Below are positions 43,248-54,464 of a stretch of 64,000 nt of DNA, in pieces. Position 1 is the stretch's first letter. The number at the start of each line of letters is the position of its first letter. Made by a program: the position numbers and the translations under genes. Origin of the DNA: Cyclobacteriaceae bacterium (lineage in GTDB: Bacteria > Bacteroidota > Bacteroidia > Cytophagales > Cyclobacteriaceae); assembly GCA_020832305.1 (NCBI GenBank), contig JAFIEV010000089.1, positions 372,001-436,000 on the forward strand. Direction: 5' to 3'. Under the pieces are notes generated by a model that searched no databases, was not told where the DNA came from, and saw only the letters and a program-made list of their open reading frames with translations.

Positions 43248-43751
43248 CTATATATTGGATCCCTGATTTTTAGGATAGTCAAAAAAATTGAGCCGGCCGC
43301 TGTTTTTTTCTACCACAGACCATTTGTCAACATTAAATTCAATACAAACAATACCAGCCGTTGGGATATTCAAAATATTGGATCCGCTCAGATAATTGGC
43401 AAGGTCGGTAAAGCCGGGATTGTGTCCAAATAGCATAAGTTTATAAACCCTGTCAGAAACACTTTGAATCTGATTCACCAAAGTTCGCACACCTGCCAGG
43501 TATATATCCTGTCGGGTTTCTATTTTATCAAGGTCATAATCAATACTTCTTGCGATGATGGTGGCCGTACTGAAAGCGCGGTTGGCCGGGCTCGATAAAA
43601 TAAGATCGGGAATTATATTGCGACTCGCGAGTCTGCGACCCATTTCCGGTGCATCGCGAAAACCCCGGCTCGCTAATGGACGATCAAAATCGGCCAGATT
43701 CATATCGTCCCAACTCGATTTTGCATGTCGTACAAGAAATAAAGTTTTCAT
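43248..43751 (-). CDS. SixA-like phosphohistidine phosphatase
   Basis: 167 aa. Histidine-phosphatase superfamily: the RHG-type motif is LVRHAKSSWDD at the start (His9), with RPLASRGFRDAPEMG, SSPANRAFSTATI and the second catalytic His in MLFGHNPGFTDLAN. It removes phosphate from phosphohistidine, for example on HPt domains or phosphotransferase proteins, in the cytoplasm. Size and motif order fit SixA. It is monocistronic and convergent with the NHL gene. Confidence 0.92.
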   Translation of the reverse strand: MKTLFLVRHAKSSWDDMNLADFDRPLASRGFRDAPEMGRRLASRNIIPDLILSSPANRAFSTATIIARSIDYDLDKIETRQDIYLAGVRTLVNQIQSVSDRVYKLMLFGHNPGFTDLANYLSGSNILNIPTAGIVCIEFNVDKWSVVEKNSGRLNFFDYPKNQGSNI

Positions 43752-43868
43752 ACAATTTACATTTACAGGTAACGCCGGGTATGTCTGGATAAAATCCGAC
43801 GCATTTTTTCCATCAAAATCATATACGAATTACAGCAGGTATGGGATATATCAGAAAAATGATTTTTT

Positions 43869-45593
43869 TCAATCGCGTTTTAAAACACTGCCGCCTGCAT
43901 GCAAGGTAACTATCGATCTTGAAGGTAAAACAATAACTTCATCAGCGTTTCTTTGACCCTTAAATGCACAATTCTCTTCATTGGAACTTACAAAAATTTC
44001 GAAAGGACCATTGATTTCCATGCCTTCAATGTTGAGAGAAACAGGTACTTCTTCATTTTTTGTATTTAGGACAAGCAAAGTTTGAGTTTGATGGTCTTCA
44101 TGCTTAAATGCCAGCAAGGTTACTCCTTCATTTTCAGAGCTTGCAGCTACCCTCACTGCGCCGGGTCTTATAAAGTGGTAGTAATTGCGCGATGCATAAT
44201 ATTTTTTGCCTTTCGTGAGGTCCGACATAAGGTTAAACTCATCAATACCAGACAATGCGCTTCCCTGCCAATATACCCAGGCGCTTACATCGCCAAATAA
44301 AATACCGGTAGCCATGTCAATGGCCATACCAAAAGCTCCTGGCTTGTCACCACTGCCTTCCCATGCATCGACATATCCTGATGTTTCGGTCATCCAGGCC
44401 ATTTTACCTGAAGGTTCTGAAAACTCTCTTTTATGGTTAGACCAATATTGTGAAAGTTCAGTACCAGATGATGCATTTACCCCATCCAGATAGCCATGTA
44501 CGGCCAAGGCATCAATATAATTCATTGCTGTAGGATCATCTTTAAGTCGCTGGTGATAGAACCATTGAAAATCACTGCTTCTGCCTTCATTGAGTAACAT
44601 GTGTTCTGAACCAAAAATAAGCACATCAGGATAAGCCTCCTTTATACGTGGAACCACGGCATTGATCATTTCTGCATACCAATGTGTCGTATAAAAACAG
44701 GAATTGAAAAATTGCTTGAAAGCAGGCTCATTCTGAAGACTGATTGCAAATACATCTACACCAATATCTTTGTACATATCAAGTGCATCAACCCACCATT
44801 TTGCAAACTCTTGATACTTGTTTGGATTGAGAGAACCACTGTTATTACTTTCAGCCATATCACCTCTTTCCGGCCAGAAATCTCCTTGATCTCCAGGGCC
44901 TCTTTGGGCATTCACATCGCCTGGCCAGCTATACCCCCAGGAATTCCATTTAAATGCACCAGGGGGTGTCCAGGCAGTAAGAATTATCCGCAAGTCCACC
45001 TCCATTTCATCAGCTTTGGATTTCAATGCCTGTACCAGCGGTTTTTGCTTCTCCCAGTGTGCATCCTGGCTAGAAGCTGTAATTTCATTCGGTGGATTAT
45101 GTGGGTATAATTCATTTCGCCACATACTCATTCCAAGGTCTCCTATCACCTGATCAAGCCAGGCATCGTTAAAAAAATGGTGTGAGTTTTGGGACCCCCA
45201 CCATACATCCCGGCCTCCAAAAAAACCAAAACCCTGCATGGTCTGAAAGCTTGTTCCGAAGTCAATCTGCAATTGCAATACATTTTCATAACTAACCGGC
45301 CTGTAGCTCGCATTTACTGTTATATCCTGTGCAGGCATAACGATATGGGTAGCTTCACTGCGAACATCCTCAACGTATAATACATCTCCAAGCCATTGAT
45401 CAAATTCCTGATTGGCAGGTGGCATATCTGATAAAATGGCTATTCTTCTACCCTCTGGATAATTCCCGCTACCGGATCCATTTATTACATTCAAGGAAAA
45501 TTTTTGCCCTTCATCATTTTCCTGACTGCAGCCGGTTACATATAAAATTGCGGTAAAAAACACAAAAACAGACAACAAATTAAAGGATTTCAT
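43869..45593 (-). CDS. GH30 family glycosidase lipoprotein
   Basis: 574 aa from ATG 45593. Lipobox YVTGC near residue 22. Residues about 30-90 look like a divergent InlB B-repeat (PEGRRIAILSDMPPANQEFD, HIVMPAQDITVNASY). The catalytic part begins DFGTSFQTMQGFGFFGG and has a GH30-type (beta/alpha)8 barrel with acid/base Glu in ISLQNEPAFKQFF near 286 and nucleophile Glu in AWMTETSGYVD near 401; a C-terminal beta sandwich follows. GH30 members cut beta-glycans (glucuronoxylan, beta-1,6-glucan, galactan). It should act at the cell surface. It follows the GH42-like gene on the same strand but 395 bp away. Confidence 0.9.
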   Translation of the reverse strand: MKSFNLLSVFVFFTAILYVTGCSQENDEGQKFSLNVINGSGSGNYPEGRRIAILSDMPPANQEFDQWLGDVLYVEDVRSEATHIVMPAQDITVNASYRPVSYENVLQLQIDFGTSFQTMQGFGFFGGRDVWWGSQNSHHFFNDAWLDQVIGDLGMSMWRNELYPHNPPNEITASSQDAHWEKQKPLVQALKSKADEMEVDLRIILTAWTPPGAFKWNSWGYSWPGDVNAQRGPGDQGDFWPERGDMAESNNSGSLNPNKYQEFAKWWVDALDMYKDIGVDVFAISLQNEPAFKQFFNSCFYTTHWYAEMINAVVPRIKEAYPDVLIFGSEHMLLNEGRSSDFQWFYHQRLKDDPTAMNYIDALAVHGYLDGVNASSGTELSQYWSNHKREFSEPSGKMAWMTETSGYVDAWEGSGDKPGAFGMAIDMATGILFGDVSAWVYWQGSALSGIDEFNLMSDLTKGKKYYASRNYYHFIRPGAVRVAASSENEGVTLLAFKHEDHQTQTLLVLNTKNEEVPVSLNIEGMEINGPFEIFVSSNEENCAFKGQRNADEVIVLPSRSIVTLHAGGSVLKRD

Positions 45594-45988
45594 TATATAG
45601 GCTTGTTTATAAATAGTAAACATAATTCCCAGGCATACAAATCTGCCTTTTACTATTTCCAGGTTGTAAAATATTTTGTGTTACAAGTTAACAAACTTAT
45701 ATGTAATTTTAAAGGAAAGTGTAAAAAATACATATTGATTACTGCGGCAGACTTCCCTAATTGAAAAGATAAAAAGAAAGGCATACAGCATCGGTATTTC
45801 TTTCAGGCAGGCTTAGAAATTTTTAAAAAAGAAAGGAGAGTGCAATTTGCGGGAACGCTTCTGACTTGTGGTAAAGTCTATTCCGGCAAATAAATTTCTA
45901 AAGCATCTCCTTTCTTGAAATTCAAAAAAATGAAATCGTTAAACTATAATAAATTATTCAGGGCCATTTTCATAGCCCCCATTCCTTT
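45594..45988. other. Intergenic region with long hairpin
   Basis: 395 bp between the GH42-like stop and the GH30 start (both minus). It contains the 88-bp hairpin at 45829-45916 and presumably the GH30 promoter. A small + strand frame near 45915-46100 overlaps the GH42-like gene and is not considered real. Confidence 0.6.
45829..45916 (-). ncRNA. Long imperfect hairpin, terminator or structured RNA
   Basis: AAGAAAGGAGA (45829-45839) and TCTCCTTTCTT (45906-45916) pair perfectly and continue as TGC/GCA past a bulge. Inside, ATTTGC/GCAAAT (45845-45850/45886-45891), GGAA/TTCC and GACTT/AAGTC stack further. On the reverse strand a TTTTTT run follows directly, so it may end the GH42-like transcript, though the 60-base inner part is much longer than a usual terminator loop. 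Confidence 0.55.
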
Positions 45989-48202
45989 TTACTTTTCCAT
46001 CCGGATCCATCTTGCAGAACCCGCTTCTATGAGAATTCCCTTATTATTATCCAGTTTTTCACCGCTTACGGCATCTATGGTATTTTTATACTTAAAATAG
46101 TCAAAACGCAAAGTAGCATTATGGTTCTCTTCAGAGGTATTCAGCAAAAAGTAATGGTCTGCTTTTTTTGTGGTAAGTCTGTATACAATTGCTTCATCGC
46201 AACTAAATGGCGATTTCACCTCACCTAACGCATATTGCAGCAACATATTTTCCATTGCCATGTTCCCCTTCACAAAACAAGCCCGGGCTGCTTCATAGCC
46301 AATAATCACTGCCTTGCCTTTTCCAAGACTATGTTCGGTAACTGCAGGCTGACCGGCAGAAAAACTGGCTTTAACATTGGCCCTTTCCGGCTTAAGTGAC
46401 GCTATGGAACCCATCAGTTTTTTATCATTCAGGTACCAGTTACGGTTGATCCCTGAGTATTGATACTCACTTAATACGGTACCAAACAGTTTTTCAAAAG
46501 CAGAGCCCTTTCCTCTTGGAATCAGGGCAGAGTAGGTATCCATCCAGGCTCCGGGCATATCCATGACCAGTCTGCCTCCCTTTTTCACATATTCTTCAAA
46601 GACTGGAAAAAGCTCAGGGTTAAATGCCAGTATGCCCGGCAGATAAATAACAGGATACCTTGAAGCCAGACCAGCTTTCAGATCATCAGGAGTCACATAT
46701 TCAAAGGGCACATTCGCGTTAATCAACGCACGGGTGAGCCCAACCCTGGCCTGCATCGGTCTGAATCTCAGACTATCCTGGCCCTTCATAGAGAAGGCTG
46801 TCCACATAGCTTCATTATCCCAATCAAAGAAAACGCCAACTACCGGTTCTTTTTTGGCCTCCCAAATTTCTTCTCTGTACTTTTGCATGGCACGAGCGAT
46901 CTGGCCAACGGCTACGGCCCTGTCGGTAATTTCGTTATTGTGGTCAAGCAGGGAATATTCACCTACTTCGGCACCGGCTGTACGAACACTCCAGCACCAC
47001 AATCCCCATCCTTTAAAACCAGCAGCCAGCATACTCAGCGTAAACTGTTTCATTTCGGCGGCATCAACGGTAAAACCCTTGTTGTTTTGTCCAAATTTCT
47101 CACCACCAAATTGCTGAGGACCTCCGGTTGTTTCCCATCCTCCACTCCATCCTCCTTTAAAGAGATCGTTTATATAGGCTGACTGCATATACACTGTAGG
47201 ACCCAGTTCGTCACGCACCTGGTCAAAGTGCCAGGTGTAGTGAATGGATGGATAAAAAGAGCCTGCATCGCGCATGGTGGCAGCAATGGCTGGAAAATTT
47301 ACACCGAAATAAGCATGCGGTCTAAAAAGCCCCAATTCACCCCCGGCGCGAAAAGGTGCATTGCCATCAAACTGAACAAAATAATCTACTTTTTTTTGCA
47401 ACTCTTTTACTCCATGATCTGCCTTAAAGCGCATAATATCACGAAGTACGCGCATTTCTCTGTGATTGTACTCTTGCCAGCGATCCGCAAAATCAGCCCA
47501 TGATGTAAAAGCGCCTCCCCTCACATTCAAGCCATGATGATGCTGGTTCCAGGCATAATTGAGAGTTTCAATATTTTTGTATGTCTCCTTTACCCATTCC
47601 ACAAACAATTCTTTACCTTCGTCACTCAAATCGAGTCCTCTTTCCCCCACGGTGGGGTCGTATGCCGTACTTGCATCCCTTGGTGCAGGATTGCCGGTTT
47701 TTTCTCTGTAATCTATGATTTTTTCCACCCGTTTTTTCAATACCCCGGTCTGGTATTCAATCATTTTTGGATGTCTCCGCACTTCTTCCAGCGGTGTTTT
47801 AGCAGATATCCCAAGCTTTTTAATAAGTTGGGGACTAATGGGCTCCCAGCCACCTTCCCCATACCACCAGGGGACCAGACCTTCTTCCAGTGCAATGAGC
47901 TGAATGCGTTCATGGCTCCAGTCGGGCAGGGTCATAATCTGTTTAAGGGCAGTAAAGCCCAGGCTTTTCATGGTTCTGAAGTGTTCCCTGATTTCTTTTT
48001 CTCCCTCTCCGGGCCGTTGAATGTAAACTACCCCTGCCGGAACAGGCGCAAGTTGTCTGAACTTTTGCTGAGTGGGCGAATCATTGATCTTATCATACAA
48101 ATCGTGCATAAAATCATGCCCCTGCTGACCATATAATATAATGGCACATAGCATTAAGGCCATCCATGTGCAGATGGCACTTTTCAAAAATAATCCTTTC
48201 AT
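45989..48202 (-). CDS. GH42-like beta-galactosidase family protein, secreted
   Basis: 737 aa from ATG 48202. Signal peptide (about 1-27, ending ...ILYGQQG). The N-terminal TIM barrel contains HFRTMKSLGFTALKQIM, WYGEGGWEPISPQLIKKLG and FVEWVKETYKNIETLNYAWN, resembling GH42 domain A. A flavodoxin-like trimerisation domain (VVGVFFDWDNEAMW, VIYLPGILAFNPELFPVFEEYV, GGRLVMDMPGA) and a small beta domain at the end follow. It would release terminal beta-galactosyl or related residues. The barrel's catalytic Glu pair is not unambiguous from the sequence, so family placement is good but activity is inferred. No transporter next to it. Confidence 0.75.
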   Translation of the reverse strand: MKGLFLKSAICTWMALMLCAIILYGQQGHDFMHDLYDKINDSPTQQKFRQLAPVPAGVVYIQRPGEGEKEIREHFRTMKSLGFTALKQIMTLPDWSHERIQLIALEEGLVPWWYGEGGWEPISPQLIKKLGISAKTPLEEVRRHPKMIEYQTGVLKKRVEKIIDYREKTGNPAPRDASTAYDPTVGERGLDLSDEGKELFVEWVKETYKNIETLNYAWNQHHHGLNVRGGAFTSWADFADRWQEYNHREMRVLRDIMRFKADHGVKELQKKVDYFVQFDGNAPFRAGGELGLFRPHAYFGVNFPAIAATMRDAGSFYPSIHYTWHFDQVRDELGPTVYMQSAYINDLFKGGWSGGWETTGGPQQFGGEKFGQNNKGFTVDAAEMKQFTLSMLAAGFKGWGLWCWSVRTAGAEVGEYSLLDHNNEITDRAVAVGQIARAMQKYREEIWEAKKEPVVGVFFDWDNEAMWTAFSMKGQDSLRFRPMQARVGLTRALINANVPFEYVTPDDLKAGLASRYPVIYLPGILAFNPELFPVFEEYVKKGGRLVMDMPGAWMDTYSALIPRGKGSAFEKLFGTVLSEYQYSGINRNWYLNDKKLMGSIASLKPERANVKASFSAGQPAVTEHSLGKGKAVIIGYEAARACFVKGNMAMENMLLQYALGEVKSPFSCDEAIVYRLTTKKADHYFLLNTSEENHNATLRFDYFKYKNTIDAVSGEKLDNNKGILIEAGSARWIRMEK

Positions 48203-48298
48203 AATTTCCAATTCTGTTATTAAGCACTATAAAACTACAACAGATGAATATGAAAGTAAAGCAACAGTGGCTGAAAATTATTACAAATCTGAAATGGT

Positions 48299-49177
48299 TT
48301 ATTGTCTAAGGTATTCTCTGATCTTTTTTCTGAGGCTTTCTGAGCCTGGTACCAAAGGTAATCTAACATAGTTTTCACAAAGCCCCATCAATGCCAATGT
48401 TTCTTTCACCCCAACCGGGCTTGACTCCTCGTACATTAAAGGATTGATTTTGTCGAGTTTAAAAAGATATTTACAGGCTTCTTTAAAATTACCTTCAAGT
48501 GCAAGCCTCACCATAGTTGACATTTCTGCCGGAAAAGCATTGGCCAAAACAGATATTACCCCGCTACATCCCAATGAAATCATAGGTACTGTAAACATAT
48601 CGTCACCAGAGATCATTTGAAAATCTTCTGATTTATAGGTCATAATTTCGATAATCTGATTGAAATCGCCGGATGCCTCTTTCATACCTATGATGTTAGG
48701 ATGCTCCGACAGTTCTAAAGTGGTTTCAGCTGTCAGATTCTGGCCGGTTCGTTTTGGAACATTATACAATACTACCGGAACAGGACATGTATCTGCAATG
48801 GCTTTATAATGTGCTATGATTCCTTTCTGGGATGGCCGGTTATAATAAGGGCTCACACTTAAAAGCGCTGAAACCCCATCCCAGTCCAGGTTTTGAATCC
48901 GGCTGATGATATCTCTGGTATCGTATCCACCGGTACCAAACATTATGGGAAGCTTTTTGGTATTATTGGCAAGTATAAAATCCAACAAAGCCCTTTTTTC
49001 ATCCCGGTTGGTTGTTGCAGATTCCCCCGTCGTACCATTTACCACGAAATAATCTACTCCATTATTTGCATTGTGCTCAAGAATTCTACGGAAAGCAGTG
49101 TAATCTATTTCATGATATTTATCGAATGGCGTAACAAGGGCAACTCCTGTACCTTTAAATTTAATTGTTGATTGCAT
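48299..49177 (-). CDS. dapA: 4-hydroxy-tetrahydrodipicolinate synthase
   Basis: 292 aa. Condenses pyruvate with aspartate semialdehyde in lysine and meso-diaminopimelate synthesis. Motifs: GTGVALVTPFDKYHEID at the start, VNGTTGESATTNRDEK near residue 45, SPYYNRPSQKGIIAHY near 107, VVLYNVPKRTGQNL near 135 (catalytic Tyr), and the Schiff-base Lys in IIGMKEASGDF near 162. Length matches the family. It is the last gene of a ligA-DUF6913-dapA unit (8-base gap), an order I associate with Bacteroidota. Confidence 0.95.
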   Translation of the reverse strand: MQSTIKFKGTGVALVTPFDKYHEIDYTAFRRILEHNANNGVDYFVVNGTTGESATTNRDEKRALLDFILANNTKKLPIMFGTGGYDTRDIISRIQNLDWDGVSALLSVSPYYNRPSQKGIIAHYKAIADTCPVPVVLYNVPKRTGQNLTAETTLELSEHPNIIGMKEASGDFNQIIEIMTYKSEDFQMISGDDMFTVPMISLGCSGVISVLANAFPAEMSTMVRLALEGNFKEACKYLFKLDKINPLMYEESSPVGVKETLALMGLCENYVRLPLVPGSESLRKKIREYLRQ

Positions 49178-49185
49178 AACAGTAT

Positions 49186-49710
49186 TTAGTTCAGTGATTT
49201 GGTATATCTGTACATTTGTTCAAGGAAAAAATCATAATTAGTTTTTTCATCTACTTTCACCATAAGTTCGTAAAGAAAGTGTTTGTTTTCCACATAGTTA
49301 CCTACTCTGCATCGAGCCTTGCTTTTGGCGATTATAATATCTGTAAATAAGGTTTGATCTTTATCTACATGCAACAAAAAGTCAAAATCCTTATTTAGCA
49401 GTTTTAAAATACTATCGTTTTTAAGCTGACCAAAAAAATTGATATCTCTGATATCGTATTTTACCATGCCTTCATCCAGACCCACATCATGGGAATCTTC
49501 AATACTTTTAAGAAAGTATATGAAAACAACATTTTTTCCGTCTGCAATAAGTTTTTTCTCAAATCTGCGCATTTCACTGATCTTATCATTTCCTGCGGCT
49601 GTAAAAAGTACAAGGAAAGACGCTGCCTCCTTGTAAGGCGTATTGTAGCGCTCGGCAGTATTTTGTTTGATCAGTCGTCTGATTGCGGCTGACAGAAAAA
49701 ACTTTTTCAT
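49186..49710 (-). CDS. DUF6913 family protein
   Basis: 174 aa, cytoplasmic. The layout matches the DUF6913 proteins found between ligA and dapA in Bacteroidota: a basic start (KKFFLSAAIRRLIKQ), a strand FLVLFTAAGNDKISEM, then KYDIRDINFFGQLKNDSILK, FDFLLHVDKDQTLFTDIIIA and SKARCRVGNYVENKHFLYEL. The pattern recalls a nucleotide-binding or glycosyltransferase-like half domain, but function is unknown. It starts 3 bases after the ligA stop and ends 8 bases before dapA. Confidence 0.75.
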   Translation of the reverse strand: MKKFFLSAAIRRLIKQNTAERYNTPYKEAASFLVLFTAAGNDKISEMRRFEKKLIADGKNVVFIYFLKSIEDSHDVGLDEGMVKYDIRDINFFGQLKNDSILKLLNKDFDFLLHVDKDQTLFTDIIIAKSKARCRVGNYVENKHFLYELMVKVDEKTNYDFFLEQMYRYTKSLN

Positions 49711-49713
49711 CCG

Positions 49714-51732
<2,019 letters not shown>

Positions 51733-51820
51733 CTATTCGGTACTAAACAAATGCGAAGTTACATTTTTTCGCGGCAGATGAAAAAATTCCATACAGACTT
51801 TGATTACATGGCAAAATGGT

Positions 51821-52618
51821 TTAGTCATACTTTTCCATAACTTCTGAAAGATGGTAAAAGCTTTCTTTTGAATAAACGATAAAATTGGGCAGTATCCACT
51901 CATGGTTTCGTATTTCAATAATGAAACCACGACTTTGTAAATAGTGATTGAAACGTTGCGGTTCATCTACCCTGATTGACTGAATATACTGGCTTCTCAA
52001 AGACTTGTCTTCTACCAAATAGCCATAAAGCCAGGCATTACTACTCACCATATGATCGACAACAGCTGCCTTGGTGAAAAATTCATGCTTCATGTGAACC
52101 AATCCCCTGAGCGAAATCTGCTCCAAAACGTATTGAAATTGCCTTAACAACTTATATTTTCCTTCCTCATAATTCTCCCGGGCTTCCCAATCTGAATTTT
52201 CGGGTAGGATCATCACCCGCAATCCGGGATACAGCCCAAGTCCTTTGGATGGATCAAAACATAGCCCTGTACCTTCTTTAATTTGTCGGTGAAAGTCGAA
52301 AGGGATTTCATAAGAAACATCAATACAGGTATTGATCGTTTTGGCGTTTTGCTCTTTCTGAAAATTCTCTCCCAGAGATGTGTTTAAATTCAGATTATTA
52401 ACTTTTAGAAATTGCGCAAGTTGATCGTCGGTATAAAATACAATTTTGAATTTTTCCGGAATATCAAATAAGACGGTAAAAGCAGATTGTACCTCACTGT
52501 AAAGATGAAGGTATTCATCGGGGGACACTCGCTTTAGAAGGATTTCTCTCTCAATTCTTTTTGTAAAAAAATCAAGACCAAACCATGGAGCAGCCGGTTG
52601 AATTCTCAAATCAATCAT
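51821..52618 (-). CDS. Shortened class V aminotransferase-like (SerC-like) protein
   Basis: 265 aa, about 90-100 shorter than SerC-type enzymes. The start (QPAAPWFGLDFF...LHLYSEVQSAFTVLFDIPEKFKIVFYTDD) matches the front of class V enzymes. The middle CIDVSYEIPFDFHRQIK then FDPSKGLGLYPGLRVMIL parallels the D-V-S...K-x-F-G-L-P-A-G-L segment with PLP Asp and Lys. The end (VHMKHEFFTKAAVVDHMVSS, RSQYIQSIRVDEPQRFNHYL) matches the small domain. A block of the large domain is absent. It begins 3 bases after a terminator. Homology is my reading of motifs, not a search result; activity is doubtful. Confidence 0.55.
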   Translation of the reverse strand: MIDLRIQPAAPWFGLDFFTKRIEREILLKRVSPDEYLHLYSEVQSAFTVLFDIPEKFKIVFYTDDQLAQFLKVNNLNLNTSLGENFQKEQNAKTINTCIDVSYEIPFDFHRQIKEGTGLCFDPSKGLGLYPGLRVMILPENSDWEARENYEEGKYKLLRQFQYVLEQISLRGLVHMKHEFFTKAAVVDHMVSSNAWLYGYLVEDKSLRSQYIQSIRVDEPQRFNHYLQSRGFIIEIRNHEWILPNFIVYSKESFYHLSEVMEKYD

Positions 52619-52621
52619 AGT

Positions 52622-52654
52622 AAAAAAAGCAGAGCTGTATTAAAACAGCCCTGC
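52622..52654 (-). terminator. Rho-independent terminator after POT transporter
   Basis: On the reverse strand GCAGGGCTG, an 8-base loop, CAGCTCTGC (one G-T pair), then TTTTTTT. It lies 32 bases after the POT stop and touches the start of the SerC-like gene. Confidence 0.88.
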
Positions 52655-52686
52655 CTGAATTTTATGTTTTAGATATTATTTTCTGC

Positions 52687-54255
52687 CTAATGAATCCCAT
52701 GCATCCATTTACGGATAAGCGGTACCAGCATAAATAGCAGTGCCGATGCGCCTAAAATCAGCAGAGTGCCCTCCCAGTATACATCTGCGTAAATCGAAAG
52801 GGTTTTTTCCGGAGATGCAATCACACCATCGAGTTCTTTCGGTGCTGCAGTTAGCTTGGCAATAATGGCCGCCAAATGATGTGCAAAAGAAATTGATAAA
52901 AACCATGCTCCCATTACGAAACCTACTATTCTCGAAGGAGAAAGTTTGGTAATCATCGATAGACCTACCGGCGAAAGACACAACTCACCTGTGGTATGAA
53001 GTAAATAACCCAGCATAAGAAACAGCAGTGGCACCATACCATTCATAGAAAAATAATTGGCACCAAGTACCAGTATACCAAAGCCCAAGCCCAGTTGTAC
53101 GAGTCCCCAGGCAAACTTAGAAGGGGTAAAAGGCTCCATTCGCATAGCCCTGAGCTTTTGCCAGATTAAAGTAAACAAAGGTGCCAGAACTACGATATAA
53201 AATGGATTGACAGATTGAAATATAGAAGTAGGAACCTCGTATCCAAATACTACCCTATTGACATTTCTTTCGGTAAACAGCGTGAGCGAACTACCCGCCT
53301 GCTCGAAAAAAGCCCAGAAAAGGGTATGAAAAAATGCCAAAATAAGTATCACTCCGATGCGCTGTCCTCCTATTTTGTCGTTCTTATAAAAGGCTTCGAA
53401 CAACAGAAAACCTACGATCAGTACACCCAATACACCCAATACATATGACATGATTTCATTAATATTGAGCATGGCAGCAAAGAGCGGCAGTGAAAGAATA
53501 CATGCCGCAAAAATGAGTATTTCTAAGTTTAAGCCTAAAAAAACAGGCTTTTTGAGTCTTTCAGGATTTGGGGCTACACCATGGTCTCCAAAGTTTTTAG
53601 CGCTTCGGTGAAAAACATACAAACCGAGCATCATACCTACACCCGCAAGACCAAATCCCAGGCCCCAGTCATAAGTTTCCCCCAGGTAACCACAGGTAAG
53701 TGGTGCCAGCAAAGCGCCAACATTTACGCCCATATAAAAGATGGTGAAAGCGCTGTCTTTTCTTGGGTCATTCTGTTGGTAGAAAGTTCCCAAAAACGAG
53801 GAAATGTTCGGCTTAAAAAAGCCATTTCCCATAACGATAAGTGAAAGCGCTATAAAGAAAATGCTAATATCGGTATGTCTGGTAATTATAAGCAAAAACT
53901 GCCCCAGAGCCATTAAAATACCACCAAACATAATGGATTTTCTGAAACCCAAAATTTTGTCTGCGATCATACCCCCCAAAACTGGTGTACCATATACCAG
54001 GGCACCGTAAGCGCCATATATGCCATATGCTCTTTCATCCGCATCAGATTGTGCCATTTCCTGAAAGAGCACTTTCGTCATGTATAAAATAAGCAGGGCC
54101 CGCATACCATAAAAACTGAAACGTTCCCACATCTCTGCAAAGAACAAAGTAAATAATGCACGCGGATGGTATTTTTTTTGATTGTTGATGATAAAATAGA
54201 CCCACACAGCTACAAAGATCCATGCGCCTAACATCAGTAGAAGTCCTATGTCCAT
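52687..54255 (-). CDS. POT/PTR2 family proton-dependent peptide transporter
   Basis: 522 aa, MFS-fold inner-membrane protein with about 14 helices. The POT signature is in AEMWERFSFYGMRALLILYM near residue 40 (ExxERFxxYG), with GAYGALVYGTPVLGGMIAD and the PTR2 signature FTIFYMGVNVGALLAPLTCG near 170, and ...LLHTTGELCLSPVGLSMITK near 420. It imports di- and tripeptides with protons. It is monocistronic, ended by a terminator. Confidence 0.94.
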   Translation of the reverse strand: MDIGLLLMLGAWIFVAVWVYFIINNQKKYHPRALFTLFFAEMWERFSFYGMRALLILYMTKVLFQEMAQSDADERAYGIYGAYGALVYGTPVLGGMIADKILGFRKSIMFGGILMALGQFLLIITRHTDISIFFIALSLIVMGNGFFKPNISSFLGTFYQQNDPRKDSAFTIFYMGVNVGALLAPLTCGYLGETYDWGLGFGLAGVGMMLGLYVFHRSAKNFGDHGVAPNPERLKKPVFLGLNLEILIFAACILSLPLFAAMLNINEIMSYVLGVLGVLIVGFLLFEAFYKNDKIGGQRIGVILILAFFHTLFWAFFEQAGSSLTLFTERNVNRVVFGYEVPTSIFQSVNPFYIVVLAPLFTLIWQKLRAMRMEPFTPSKFAWGLVQLGLGFGILVLGANYFSMNGMVPLLFLMLGYLLHTTGELCLSPVGLSMITKLSPSRIVGFVMGAWFLSISFAHHLAAIIAKLTAAPKELDGVIASPEKTLSIYADVYWEGTLLILGASALLFMLVPLIRKWMHGIH

Positions 54256-54441
54256 AATTCGGGCTTTTTAATTTGATAAAGGTTAAAAAATCACACAATT
54301 GCCCATCATGAATTTAGGGCTCGTAAATATTGCAATTATGTTGATAAGGGACAAACTTTACAGCATCAAGCCTCATTTTTCTTTTAAGTTTTTTAATCGC
54401 GGTATATGCACCTTGGGGAAGGCGACATGCAATGGAATGTG

Positions 54442-54449
54442 TATATTTG
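54442..54449 (+). promoter_or_regulatory. -7 promoter element TATATTTG
   Basis: Exact TAnnTTTG match 15 bases before ATG 54465. It places the transcription start downstream of an earlier in-frame ATG (54432), which is why 54465 is chosen as the start of the TrpF-like gene. Confidence 0.65.
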
Positions 54450-54464
54450 CAAAAAAAAGATCAA

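Noticed and set aside
45915-46100. 61-codon + strand frame
   Set aside because: It mostly lies over the antisense of the GH42-like gene 3' end and starts next to the hairpin; no signal of selection.
33992-49177. Sialic acid catabolism pathway (AGE epimerase plus NanA-like lyase)
   Set aside because: The lyase-family gene at 48299-49177 has DapA features and a ligA-linked context 13 kb away; no NanK or NanE is present.
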